From positions 1 through 10,957 of the forward strand of contig DCJV01000056.1 of NCBI GenBank assembly GCA_002320555.1: DNA of 10,957 nt, in the 5' to 3' direction. Below are positions 1 through 5,744 of this stretch, one piece after another (position 1 is the first letter of the stretch; each line of letters begins with the position of its first letter). Below the pieces are notes generated by a model. The model was given only the letters and a program-made list of their open reading frames with translations. It searched no databases and was not told the origin of the DNA. Origin of the DNA: Ruminococcaceae bacterium UBA1691 (GTDB lineage Bacteria; Bacillota; Clostridia; Oscillospirales; Acutalibacteraceae). The position numbers and the translations under genes were made by a program.

Positions 1-171
1 AAGGTTCGCCGAACAGGATGGTTCGTGACGATCAGCTTGCCGCTGCCGCAGTGCCGTGCGAAAACGGCCCCTTTTGCTTCCTTTTTCGGCCGAACGGAAA
101 AGGAAGGGCCCGTGCGGCCTGAGCGCGCGCTTCCTGGTGAGCCACTTCCATTATGTAAAATAATGTTAATT
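1..171. other. Left-edge non-coding stretch with GC-rich hairpin
   Basis: No convincing gene is visible. Short open frames run through it on both strands, but none has a ribosome site or a recognisable protein. Positions 66-110 can fold: CTTCCTTTT (77-85) pairs with AAAAGGAAG (98-106), the flanking GGCC copies (66-69 and 107-110) could extend the stem across a bulge, and the loop contains the palindrome TTCGGCCGAA (85-94). No T-run follows, so it is not a standard terminator. The composition changes abruptly to AT-rich at about 150. It may be the edge of an upstream gene region or a dispersed intergenic repeat. Confidence 0.4.
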
Positions 172-199
172 TTGATATGTTTATTTGAGTTGATATAAT
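172..199 (+). promoter_or_regulatory. Candidate upstream sigma-A promoter for the RHH gene
   Basis: TTGATA (172-177), a 16-nt spacer and a perfect TATAAT (194-199) lie in AT-rich DNA upstream of the ribbon-helix-helix gene. It would be the distal member of a tandem promoter pair. Confidence 0.45.
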
Positions 200-224
200 T
201 TATTCCATAAAATTTTCAAATGGC

Positions 225-254
225 TTGACATTGGGCTGCCCTTAGTTGTATACT
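225..254 (+). promoter_or_regulatory. Strong sigma-A promoter for the RHH gene
   Basis: A perfect TTGACA (225-230), an 18-nt spacer and TATACT (249-254) sit 30 nt before the start of the small regulator at 284. Operator-like direct repeats overlap the spacer and the region just downstream, which fits autoregulation. Confidence 0.7.
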
Positions 255-268
255 TAGGACGGCCCTTA
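233..268 (+). repeat. Two 12-nt direct repeats flanking the -10 box (candidate operator)
   Basis: GGGCTGCCCTTA (233-244) and GGACGGCCCTTA (257-268) match at 10 of 12 positions and are spaced exactly 24 bp apart, so they face the same side of the helix. One lies in the promoter spacer and the other between the -10 box and the ribosome site. GGGC-T-GCCC in the first unit is itself a small dyad. RHH proteins commonly bind tandem short repeats at their own promoters. That the downstream product binds here is inference. Confidence 0.45.
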
Positions 269-283
269 ATTGGAGGTGATCTT

Positions 284-460
284 CTGGGCACAAAAAAGAT
301 GGGGCGGCCAACGGATAATCCCAAACCCTATAAAATTGCTGTTAAACTTGATCAAGAAGCGAAAGATGTCTTAGATGCTTATTGCAAGCAAGAATCCGTT
401 TCGATGATGGAAGCAGCACGGCGCGGGATCAAACGGTTGAAACCCGACCTCAAAAAATGA
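284..460 (+). CDS. Small ribbon-helix-helix (CopG/Arc-like) DNA-binding protein
   Basis: This 58-residue protein contains MGRPTDNPKPYKIAVKLD, a beta-strand typical of RHH proteins (YKIAVKLD), then helix A (about QEAKDVLDAYCKQE) and helix B (about SMMEAARRGIKRL). The MGRPTDNP opening followed by an RHH fold is common in small Clostridia proteins. The start is uncertain. A CTG at 284 is 7 nt after an excellent GGAGG (272-276), whereas the ATG at 299 (53 residues) is about 22 nt from it, so I favour the unusual CTG start. RHH proteins dimerise and act as repressors or antitoxins. No toxin partner is evident, and the next gene is a DUF6809-like protein 178 nt downstream. The gene has its own promoter and repeats upstream, so autorepression is likely but inferred. 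Confidence 0.75.
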   Translation: MGTKKMGRPTDNPKPYKIAVKLDQEAKDVLDAYCKQESVSMMEAARRGIKRLKPDLKK

Positions 461-529
461 AAGGAAGCGGCGCACCCCTCGACAAGGTAAACACACCACT
501 TCCAGTACGGCAACCGCCTGAAAGGACAG

Positions 530-557
530 TTGCAGCGTAAATATATTACCATAAAAT
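530..557 (+). promoter_or_regulatory. Candidate promoter for the DUF6809-like gene
   Basis: TTGCAG (530-535), a 16-nt spacer and TAAAAT (552-557). The -10 hexamer lies inside the left arm of a perfect 13-bp dyad, so a protein bound there would block it. The match is moderate. Confidence 0.35.
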
Positions 558-584
558 CAGATGTTTGCAAATGATTTTATGGTA
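547..584. promoter_or_regulatory. Perfect 13-bp inverted repeat, candidate operator
   Basis: TACCATAAAATCA (547-559) and TGATTTTATGGTA (572-584) are exact reverse complements around a 12-nt spacer that contains the palindrome TTTGCAAA (564-571). The right arm is followed by coding sequence, not a T-run, so a terminator is unlikely. Its place over the candidate -10 box and before the ribosome site at 624-630 suggests an operator or an RNA hairpin in the leader. Confidence 0.5.
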
Positions 585-638
585 TGCGCATGCAATTTCT
601 TTCAAGCGTTGTACGATCATTTGAAAGGAACATGCATC

Positions 639-965
639 ATGCTTTATAACGACAGCCTGAATCTGATCGAGGAATTGTACTTTGGCAACATCTGCCCCAA
701 TGAAGAGAGCGTTGACAAATGCTCGCGCTACGCCGCTTTCCTCAAAACCATCTCTGTCAATGAGGAAAAGCTCAACGCCTATTTCAAAGCACATACCGGG
801 GCTGAGGAGGAGCAGCATCTTTTTTCACAGTTCATCAACGCGCAGGGCGAAATCCAGCGCTTTAGCGAGCTTGATCGTTTTGTCGAGGGCTTTCAACTCG
901 GCGCACGGCTGATGCTCGATACCTTCCTGCTCCCGCAGCAGAGCGCTATCCGGGATATTCACTGA
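639..965 (+). CDS. DUF6809-like small protein of unknown function
   Basis: This 108-residue, mostly helical, acidic protein carries the pattern I associate with the Clostridia DUF6809 family: I-E-E-L-Y-F-G-N-I-C-P-N-E (about 10-22) near the N-terminus, NEEKL at 41-45, and a C-terminal F-V-E-G-F-Q-L-G-A-R-L-M segment (81-92). No function is established for the family, and members are frequent in phage-like or accessory regions. I chose the ATG at 639 because AAAGGAA (624-630) sits 8 nt upstream and family homology begins there. An upstream in-frame ATG at 561 falls inside the large dyad and has no ribosome site. There are no signal peptide or membrane segments. The family call is from memory of the motif and was not tested by a search. 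Confidence 0.7.
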   Translation: MLYNDSLNLIEELYFGNICPNEESVDKCSRYAAFLKTISVNEEKLNAYFKAHTGAEEEQHLFSQFINAQGEIQRFSELDRFVEGFQLGARLMLDTFLLPQQSAIRDIH

Positions 966-967
966 GA

Positions 968-994
968 AAATCCCACTCTGAAACCCTGGGATTT
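968..994 (+). terminator. Hairpin just after the DUF6809-like gene, weak terminator
   Basis: AAATCCCA (968-975) pairs exactly with TGGGATTT (987-994) around an 11-nt loop, 3 nt after the stop codon. Only TTTGT follows, so termination would be weak. It may instead protect the 3' end. Confidence 0.4.
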
Positions 995-1009
995 GTGGAA
1001 AACGAACGC

Positions 1010-1038
1010 TTTTCAGGAGAAATGATCTGTGGTATACT
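1010..1038 (+). promoter_or_regulatory. Promoter for ddh (extended -10)
   Basis: TTTTCA (1010-1015), a 17-nt spacer and TATACT (1033-1038) preceded by TG one base upstream (an extended -10). Transcription would begin near 1045, giving a leader of about 110 nt before ddh. Confidence 0.6.
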
Positions 1039-1071
1039 AGATAAGATTTTTAGTCGAAATCAATTGGACAT

Positions 1072-1128
1072 GCCCGGACATGCGGCCGATGAAACGGCGG
1101 CGCCGGAAATCGGCTTTTCCATCCGGGC
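1072..1128 (+). promoter_or_regulatory. Structured 5' leader of ddh
   Basis: Nested complementarity is visible: GCCCGGA (1072-1078) with TCCGGGC (1122-1128), inside it GCCGAT (1085-1090) with ATCGGC (1109-1114), and inside that CGG (1095-1097) with CCG (1103-1105). The inner stem is followed by TTTT (1115-1118). GGACATGC also occurs twice in tandem (1067-1074 and 1076-1083). It is too short and lacks the architecture for a lysine riboswitch, and I recognise no known class. It could be an attenuator or a protein-binding leader. Confidence 0.4.
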
Positions 1129-1155
1129 GACTCTACAGCGAAAGGAACATCCCAT

Positions 1156-2139
1156 TTGAAAATCAGAATTGGTATTGCAGGATATGGTAATTTAGGCCGC
1201 GGCGTGGAGTGCGCCGTGCAGAACACGCCCGACATGGAGTTGACGGCATTGCTCACCCGGCGTGACCCCTCTTCCATTCAGACGCATACGGGCGTGCCCG
1301 TCTATCACATGAGCGACGCTGCAAAGCTGCAGGATCAGATCGACGTGATGATCCTGTGCGGCGGCAGCGCGAACGACCTGCCGGAGCAGACGCCGGAGCT
1401 GGCGCAGTATTTCAACGTGGTGGACAGCTTCGATACGCACGCGAAGATCCCGGAGCATTTCAGCCGGGTGGACGAGGCCTGCAAACAGGCCAATAAAATC
1501 GGCGTAATCTCCGTGGGCTGGGATCCGGGCATGTTCTCCCTTAACCGCGTGATCGCACAGGCGATCCTCCCCAACGGGCAGGATTACACCTTCTGGGGCA
1601 AGGGCGTCAGCCAGGGGCATTCCGACGCTGTGCGGCGCATTGAAGGCGTGAAGGACGCCCGGCAGTACACCATCCCGGTGGAATCTGCGCTCGAGCGGGT
1701 GCGCAGCGGCGAAAATCCTGTGCTGACCACACGCCAGAAGCATACGCGTGAGTGCTTTGTGGTCGCAGAGGAGGGCGCGGACCGCGCAAAGATTGAAACG
1801 GCCATCAAAACCATGCCGAACTATTTTGCGGATTACGATACCACCGTTCACTTCATCAGTGAGGAAGAGATGCGGAAAAATCACAGCGGTATCCCGCACG
1901 GCGGCAGGGTGTTCCGCTGCGGCGTGACCGGCTGGGAAAACGAGAATCGCCATATCATCGAATACAGCCTGAAGCTCGATTCCAACCCGGAGTTCACCTC
2001 CAGCATCCTCACCGCTTACGCAAGGGCGGCGTACCGCCTCTACAAGGAAGGTCAGACCGGCTGCAAAACGGTGCTGGATATCGCCCCCGCCTACCTGCAT
2101 CCGGCATCATCGGACGAGCTGCGCGCAACGCTACTGTAA
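1156..2139 (+). CDS. ddh: meso-Diaminopimelate D-dehydrogenase
   Basis: This enzyme catalyses NADPH-dependent reductive amination of tetrahydrodipicolinate to meso-2,6-diaminopimelate (EC 1.4.1.16). It is the one-step branch to the peptidoglycan cross-linking amino acid and lysine, and acts in the cytoplasm. The 327-residue length is normal for Ddh. The N-terminal Rossmann fold has GYGNLG at 9-14, followed by family-typical blocks (LTRRDP, DVMILCGGSA, NVVDSFDTHAKIP, GWDPGMFSLNR, FWGKGVSQGHSDAVRRI, SNPEFTSSILTAYARAA). The start is TTG with AAAGGAA (1141-1147) 8 nt upstream, and no in-frame ATG lies near. It is preceded by its own promoter and a folded leader. guaA follows 69 nt later with no terminator seen between, so co-transcription is possible although the pathways are unrelated. 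Confidence 0.93.
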   Translation: MKIRIGIAGYGNLGRGVECAVQNTPDMELTALLTRRDPSSIQTHTGVPVYHMSDAAKLQDQIDVMILCGGSANDLPEQTPELAQYFNVVDSFDTHAKIPEHFSRVDEACKQANKIGVISVGWDPGMFSLNRVIAQAILPNGQDYTFWGKGVSQGHSDAVRRIEGVKDARQYTIPVESALERVRSGENPVLTTRQKHTRECFVVAEEGADRAKIETAIKTMPNYFADYDTTVHFISEEEMRKNHSGIPHGGRVFRCGVTGWENENRHIIEYSLKLDSNPEFTSSILTAYARAAYRLYKEGQTGCKTVLDIAPAYLHPASSDELRATLL

Positions 2140-2208
2140 GCGGATCAGCTTCCCCCTGACTTAAAATGTGATTGATTTCATTTTAGAATAGAAAGGTTGG
2201 TGGCCCGC

Positions 2209-3537
2209 ATGAAGCAGGATATGATCGTCATCCTGGACCTCGGCTGCACAGAAAATACCGCTACCGCCCGTGCCATCCGCGCGCTGGGCGTATACAGTGA
2301 AATTTATCCCCACGATATCACGCCCGCAGAGCTTGCCGCTCTGCCAAACGTCAGGGGCGTGATCCTCAACGGCGGGCCGAACCGCATTGTCGACGGCGTT
2401 TCCATCGACGTTTCTCCGGAAATTTACACCTGCGGCCTGCCGGTGCTGGCCGTTTGCCATCCCGCAGCCGATGCGCATGCGGGCTGTGCGCAGGTTTCTG
2501 TGCGCAATGAGCCCTGGCCGCAGGATGAGCTTGAGGTGAAGCGTGCGCTGGAAAGCTTCATCTTTGGTATCTGTAAGGCGCAGGCCAATTGGAATATGGA
2601 AAACTTCATCGCTGACCAGATCGACCTTGTCCGCCGTCAGGTGGGGGATAAAAAGGTGCTGCTCGCACTCTCCGGCGGCGTGGATTCCTCCGTGGTTGCT
2701 GCTCTTCTGTTAAAGGCGGTTGGCAATCAGCTCACCTGTGTGCATGTCAACCACGGCCTGCTGCGTAAGGGTGAGCCGGAGCAGGTGGTCGAGGTGTTCC
2801 GCAACCAGATGAACGCGAATCTCGTTTATGTGGACGCGAGCGAACGCTTCCTCACGAAACTCGCAGGCGTTGCCGATCCGGAGCAGAAGCGCAAGATCAT
2901 CGGCGCGGAATTCATCCGCGTGTTCGAGGAGGAGGCCCGCAAGCTCGCGGGTATTGACTTCCTTGCGCAGGGTACGATCTACCCTGATATCGTTGAGAGC
3001 GGCACAAAGACCGCCAAAATGGTCAAATCCCATCATAACGTGGGCGGCCTGCCGGAAGATCTCTCCTTCGAGCTCGTGGAGCCGCTTCGTCAGCTCTTCA
3101 AGGATGAGGTGCGCGCCTGCGGCGTAGCGCTTGGCCTGCCGGACAGCATGGTCTACCGCCAGCCCTTCCCGGGCCCCGGCCTCGGCGTGCGCTGCCTCGG
3201 CGCGATCACGCGCGACCGGCTGGAGGCCGTGCGGGAATCGGACGCGATTTTGCGCGAGGAATTCCACAACGCAGGCCTCGACAAAAAGGTCTGGCAGTAT
3301 TTCACGGTCGTCCCCGATTTCAAATCCGTCGGCGTGCGCGACAATGCGCGCAGCTTTGAGTATCCGGTCATCCTGCGCGCCATTAACACGGTGGACGCGA
3401 TGACGGCGGGGATCGAGCGCATTGACTGGGAAGTGCTCGAAACGATCACCAAACGCATTCTAAGCGAGGTTGCAGGTGTTAATCGCGTGTTGTATGATAT
3501 CTCACCGAAGCCGCCGGCGACGATCGAGTGGGAATAA
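2209..3537 (+). CDS. guaA: GMP synthase with truncated, degenerate glutamine amidotransferase domain
   Basis: GMP synthase converts XMP to GMP with ATP and ammonia. At about 442 residues this protein is shorter than the usual 510-525. The ATP pyrophosphatase domain is intact, with SGGVDSS at about 155-161, the HVNHGLLRKGE block and the QGTIYPDIVESG block. The dimerisation domain is also intact, with RQPFPGPGLGVRC (about 317-329) and the normal C-terminus ISPKPPATIEWE. The N-terminal class I amidotransferase domain is reduced to about 115 residues. ILNGGPN is kept and a Cys remains (about 83), but the usual nucleophile elbow G-x-C-x-G is A-V-C-H-P. The segment that should contain the catalytic His-Pro-Glu is missing, and the sequence jumps to the linker before ENFIADQI. 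It probably uses free ammonia or a separate partner. Of the possible starts, ATG 2209 follows GAAAGG (2191-2196) by 12 nt, while TTG 2197 directly abuts it. Confidence 0.92.
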   Translation: MKQDMIVILDLGCTENTATARAIRALGVYSEIYPHDITPAELAALPNVRGVILNGGPNRIVDGVSIDVSPEIYTCGLPVLAVCHPAADAHAGCAQVSVRNEPWPQDELEVKRALESFIFGICKAQANWNMENFIADQIDLVRRQVGDKKVLLALSGGVDSSVVAALLLKAVGNQLTCVHVNHGLLRKGEPEQVVEVFRNQMNANLVYVDASERFLTKLAGVADPEQKRKIIGAEFIRVFEEEARKLAGIDFLAQGTIYPDIVESGTKTAKMVKSHHNVGGLPEDLSFELVEPLRQLFKDEVRACGVALGLPDSMVYRQPFPGPGLGVRCLGAITRDRLEAVRESDAILREEFHNAGLDKKVWQYFTVVPDFKSVGVRDNARSFEYPVILRAINTVDAMTAGIERIDWEVLETITKRILSEVAGVNRVLYDISPKPPATIEWE

Positions 3538-3551
3538 AGCATTATTTACCC

Positions 3552-3600
3552 CGGAGAACTGCAAAGGCGCGGTCCCCCGGGGCGTTTTCCGTAATTTTTT
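3552..3600 (+). terminator. Rho-independent terminator after guaA
   Basis: CGGAGAAC (3552-3559) pairs with GTTTTCCG (3584-3591) with one G-U pair. The loop is GC-rich and can fold further (CCCCGGGG), and TAATTTTTT ends at 3600. It lies 14 nt after the guaA stop. Confidence 0.7.
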
Positions 3601-3632
3601 GAAATTTGGATGGTAGGGGGAAATGGAGCAAC

Positions 3633-5117
3633 ATGCAGCGGATCGGTTTTGACAATGAGAAATATCTGAAAATGCAATCGGCGCATATTCAGGAGCGCAT
3701 CGCGCAGTTTGACAATAAGCTCTATCTCGAGCTGGGCGGGAAGCTGTTCGATGATTATCACGCCTCGCGCGTTTTGCCGGGCTTTAAGCCGGACAGTAAG
3801 ATCAACATGCTTCTGAACTTGAAGGATCAGGCGGAGATCGTGATCGTCATCAATGCGGCTGATATCGAAAAGAGCAAGGTGCGCGGCGACCTCGGCATCA
3901 CGTATGATGCGGACGTGCTGCGCCTGATCGACGCCTTCCGCGGCGTGGGGCTCTATGTCGGCAGTGTCGTCATCGCCCAATATGCGGCGCAGCCGATGGC
4001 GGACAAGTTTAAAAATATGCTTGCGGGCCTCGGCGTACCGGTCTACCTGCATTATCCGATTGAAGGATATCCGAATAATATCCCACTGATCGTCAGCGAA
4101 GAGGGCTTTGGGAAGAACGAATATGTGGAGACCAGCCGTCCGCTTGTCATCGTCACGGCTCCCGGCCCCGGCAGCGGCAAGATGGCGACCTGTCTGTCGC
4201 AGCTCTATCACGAGCATAAACGGGGCGTAAACGCCGGCTATGCCAAGTTTGAAACCTTCCCGGTCTGGAATCTTCCGCTGCGCCATCCCGTCAATCTAGC
4301 ATATGAAGCCGCCACTGCAGATCTGAATGACGTCAATATGATCGATCCCTATCACTTGGAGGCCTATGGGGAAACGACCGTCAACTATAACCGTGACATT
4401 GAGGTCTTCCCTGTGCTCAATGCGATTTTTGAGCGCATCGCCGGGGAGAGCCCCTATAAATCGCCCACGGATATGGGCGTCAATATGGCGGGCAACTGCA
4501 TCATAGACGACGATGTTTGCCGCCATGCCTCCGAGCAGGAGATCATCCGCCGCTACTATCACGCCCGGTGCGACCAAAAGCAGGGCCGTCTTGACGAAGC
4601 GGCCGTCTATAAGGTGGAGCTTCTGATGAATCAGGCCAGCGTCTCCACCAAGGACCGCGCGGTTGCTTCTGCCGCTCTAGAGCGCGCGGAGAAAACGGGG
4701 CTTCCAGCGTCTGCGATCGAATTACCGGACGGGCGTGTCATTACAGGAAAAACCTCTCCGCTGCTCGGCGCTTCCGCCGCTGTGCTGCTCAACGCTTTGA
4801 AGGCGCTCGGCGGCATTCAGCACGATATCCTGCTGATTTCTCCGATCATTATCGAGCCGATTCAGAATTTAAAGATCAAACATCTGGGAAATCATAATCC
4901 TAGGCTCCATTCCGACGAGGTGCTCATCGCGCTATGCATCAGCGCGGCGACGAATCCCACTGCCGAGCTCGCATTGAAACAGCTTGCAAAGCTCAAGGGC
5001 TGTGAGGCGCATTCCTCCGTGATCCTCTCTCAGGTGGACGATTCCGTCTTCCGCAAGCTGGGGATGAATTTGACTTGTGAGGCGCGGTATCAGAGCCGGA
5101 AGCTCTACCACAAATGA
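3633..5117 (+). CDS. DUF1846 (UPF0371) family protein
   Basis: This large cytoplasmic protein of 494 residues has the expected length for the family and shows family-wide blocks: IGFDNEKYLKMQSAHI at the start, LGGKLFDDYHASRVLPGF (34-51), EGYPNNIPLIVS (144-155), LVIVTAPGPGSGKMATCLSQ (171-190), FPVWNLP, and NCIIDDDVCR. The family's biochemical function is not established. The APGPGSGK segment (176-183) resembles a nucleotide-binding P-loop, but a catalytic role is inference. I chose ATG 3633 because the family start MQRIGFDNEKY begins there and GGAG (3625-3628) lies 4 nt upstream. A TTG at 3606 would add nine residues without conservation. The gene lies between a terminator upstream (ends 3600) and two hairpins downstream, so it is probably monocistronic. 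No promoter could be assigned in the 32-nt gap, so it may depend on read-through. Confidence 0.9.
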   Translation: MQRIGFDNEKYLKMQSAHIQERIAQFDNKLYLELGGKLFDDYHASRVLPGFKPDSKINMLLNLKDQAEIVIVINAADIEKSKVRGDLGITYDADVLRLIDAFRGVGLYVGSVVIAQYAAQPMADKFKNMLAGLGVPVYLHYPIEGYPNNIPLIVSEEGFGKNEYVETSRPLVIVTAPGPGSGKMATCLSQLYHEHKRGVNAGYAKFETFPVWNLPLRHPVNLAYEAATADLNDVNMIDPYHLEAYGETTVNYNRDIEVFPVLNAIFERIAGESPYKSPTDMGVNMAGNCIIDDDVCRHASEQEIIRRYYHARCDQKQGRLDEAAVYKVELLMNQASVSTKDRAVASAALERAEKTGLPASAIELPDGRVITGKTSPLLGASAAVLLNALKALGGIQHDILLISPIIIEPIQNLKIKHLGNHNPRLHSDEVLIALCISAATNPTAELALKQLAKLKGCEAHSSVILSQVDDSVFRKLGMNLTCEARYQSRKLYHK

Positions 5118-5160
5118 CCCAATGAACGGCCCTTTTTGATCCCGCAAGGGCGCGGGAGGG

Positions 5161-5182
5161 CGGCCTGAGAGGCCGTTTGTCT
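5161..5182 (+). terminator. First hairpin after the DUF1846 gene
   Basis: CGGCC (5161-5165) and GGCCG (5171-5175) close a 5-nt loop, followed by TTTGTCT. Just upstream TCCCGC/GCGGGA forms another short stem. This is the probable first of two tandem terminators. Confidence 0.5.
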
Positions 5183-5211
5183 GGCTGCTCTTCATTGCCA
5201 TATTGTCAGTC

Positions 5212-5262
5212 AGACGGCCGGAAAGCACGGAGCTTTGCGGCCGTCTCTCTTTATATCGTTTT
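5212..5262 (+). terminator. Strong terminator after the DUF1846 gene
   Basis: AGACGGCCG (5212-5220) pairs perfectly with CGGCCGTCT (5238-5246). The stem continues inside with AAAGC/GCTTT around ACGGA, and T-rich sequence (5248-5262) follows. Confidence 0.85.
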
Positions 5263-5263
5263 G

Positions 5264-5385
5264 TCTAGAGCTCCATGAAGGTTAAGCTTAAGTTGCACCC
5301 ATGGTTTGTTGCGTTGCATGCGCATCCGGGATTTAAATCCCGGCCCAATAAGCCGTATCTGTTATTTTCCGGTTTTATGGGTGCA
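5264..5385. repeat. Palindrome-dense intergenic element
   Basis: The centre is an 18-bp perfect palindrome, CCGGGATTTAAATCCCGG (5326-5343). It is enclosed by TGCACCCAT (5294-5302) and its exact reverse complement ATGGGTGCA (5377-5385). Within 80 bp there are also TCTAGA, GAGCTC, TTAAGCTTAA (5282-5291), CCATGG, GCATGC and ATGCGCAT. The central palindrome resembles a tRNA T-arm but no acceptor or anticodon arms can be built. No protein-coding content is credible. It may be a dispersed repeat, a decayed tRNA or att region, or a regulatory element. Confidence 0.45.
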
Positions 5386-5462
5386 GATTTGAGGCACCAG
5401 GAAAAGGAAAAATGAGCAATCGCTTCAATTTTATTTTTATACAAAAAAATATTATGGGGCAA

Positions 5463-5471
5463 TGCTATAAT
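5463..5471 (+). promoter_or_regulatory. Extended -10 promoter of the small membrane protein/ybjQ operon
   Basis: TGCTATAAT gives a perfect TATAAT (5466-5471) with the extended TGn element. No good -35 is seen (the position is an A-run). A short hairpin GGGCC-AGAC-GGCCC (5486-5499) follows in the leader before the ribosome site GGGGG (5506-5510). Confidence 0.55.
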
Positions 5472-5519
5472 AAAATAGCCGAAAAGGGCCAGACGGCCCA
5501 TAAAAGGGGGATGCTTTTT

Positions 5520-5744
5520 ATGAAAGCTACGCGAAAACTCATTGCCCCGATTATCATTACGATCGTATGCATTTTAGCACTGATCGGATATATGGGCGTT
5601 GTATTTGCAGTCCCGATTCCAACCTGGCTTAAAATAGCAGGTGCGGTTGCGCTTCTGGTGCTGATCGGCGTGGCCATTTATGTTTTGTTCGAACGAATTC
5701 AAGAAGTTAGGAGCGGTGAAGAGGATGATCTTGGTAAATACTGA
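5520..5744 (+). CDS. Small two-helix membrane protein of unknown function
   Basis: This 74-residue protein starts at ATG 5520, about 9 nt after AAAGGGGG. An in-frame ATG at 5511 is too close to that site, and ATG 5412 lacks one. It has two membrane segments, about residues 8-30 (LIAPIIITIVCILALIGYMGVVF) and 36-56 (LKIAGAVALLVLIGVAIYVLF). A charged cytoplasmic tail, FERIQEVRSGEEDDLGKY, follows. The short loop between the helices (AVPIPTW) suggests a hairpin with both termini in the cytoplasm. I do not recognise the family. Its 3' end overlaps the YbjQ gene by 20 nt in another frame, indicating translational coupling and a shared role. Confidence 0.75.
   Translation: MKATRKLIAPIIITIVCILALIGYMGVVFAVPIPTWLKIAGAVALLVLIGVAIYVLFERIQEVRSGEEDDLGKY

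Noticed and set aside
1192..2100. 302-codon open frame on the minus strand
   Set aside because: It lies antisense to ddh, whose product is clearly recognisable; GC-rich codon bias creates the open frame and its translation has no family features.
2440..2580. Frameshift explaining the short GuaA amidotransferase domain
   Set aside because: The DNA between the Cys region and the linker is too short in every frame to hold the missing 70 residues; it is a real deletion, not a frame error.
5264..5343. Cloning-vector polylinker contamination (many restriction-site-like palindromes)
   Set aside because: The order and spacing match no polylinker I know, and natural chromosomal genes flank it on both sides without vector sequence.
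5265..5501. 78-residue minus-strand frame containing GRDLNPGC
   Set aside because: The RDLNPG string is the usual artefact of translating a tRNA T-arm-like palindrome; it also crosses the promoter of the next operon.
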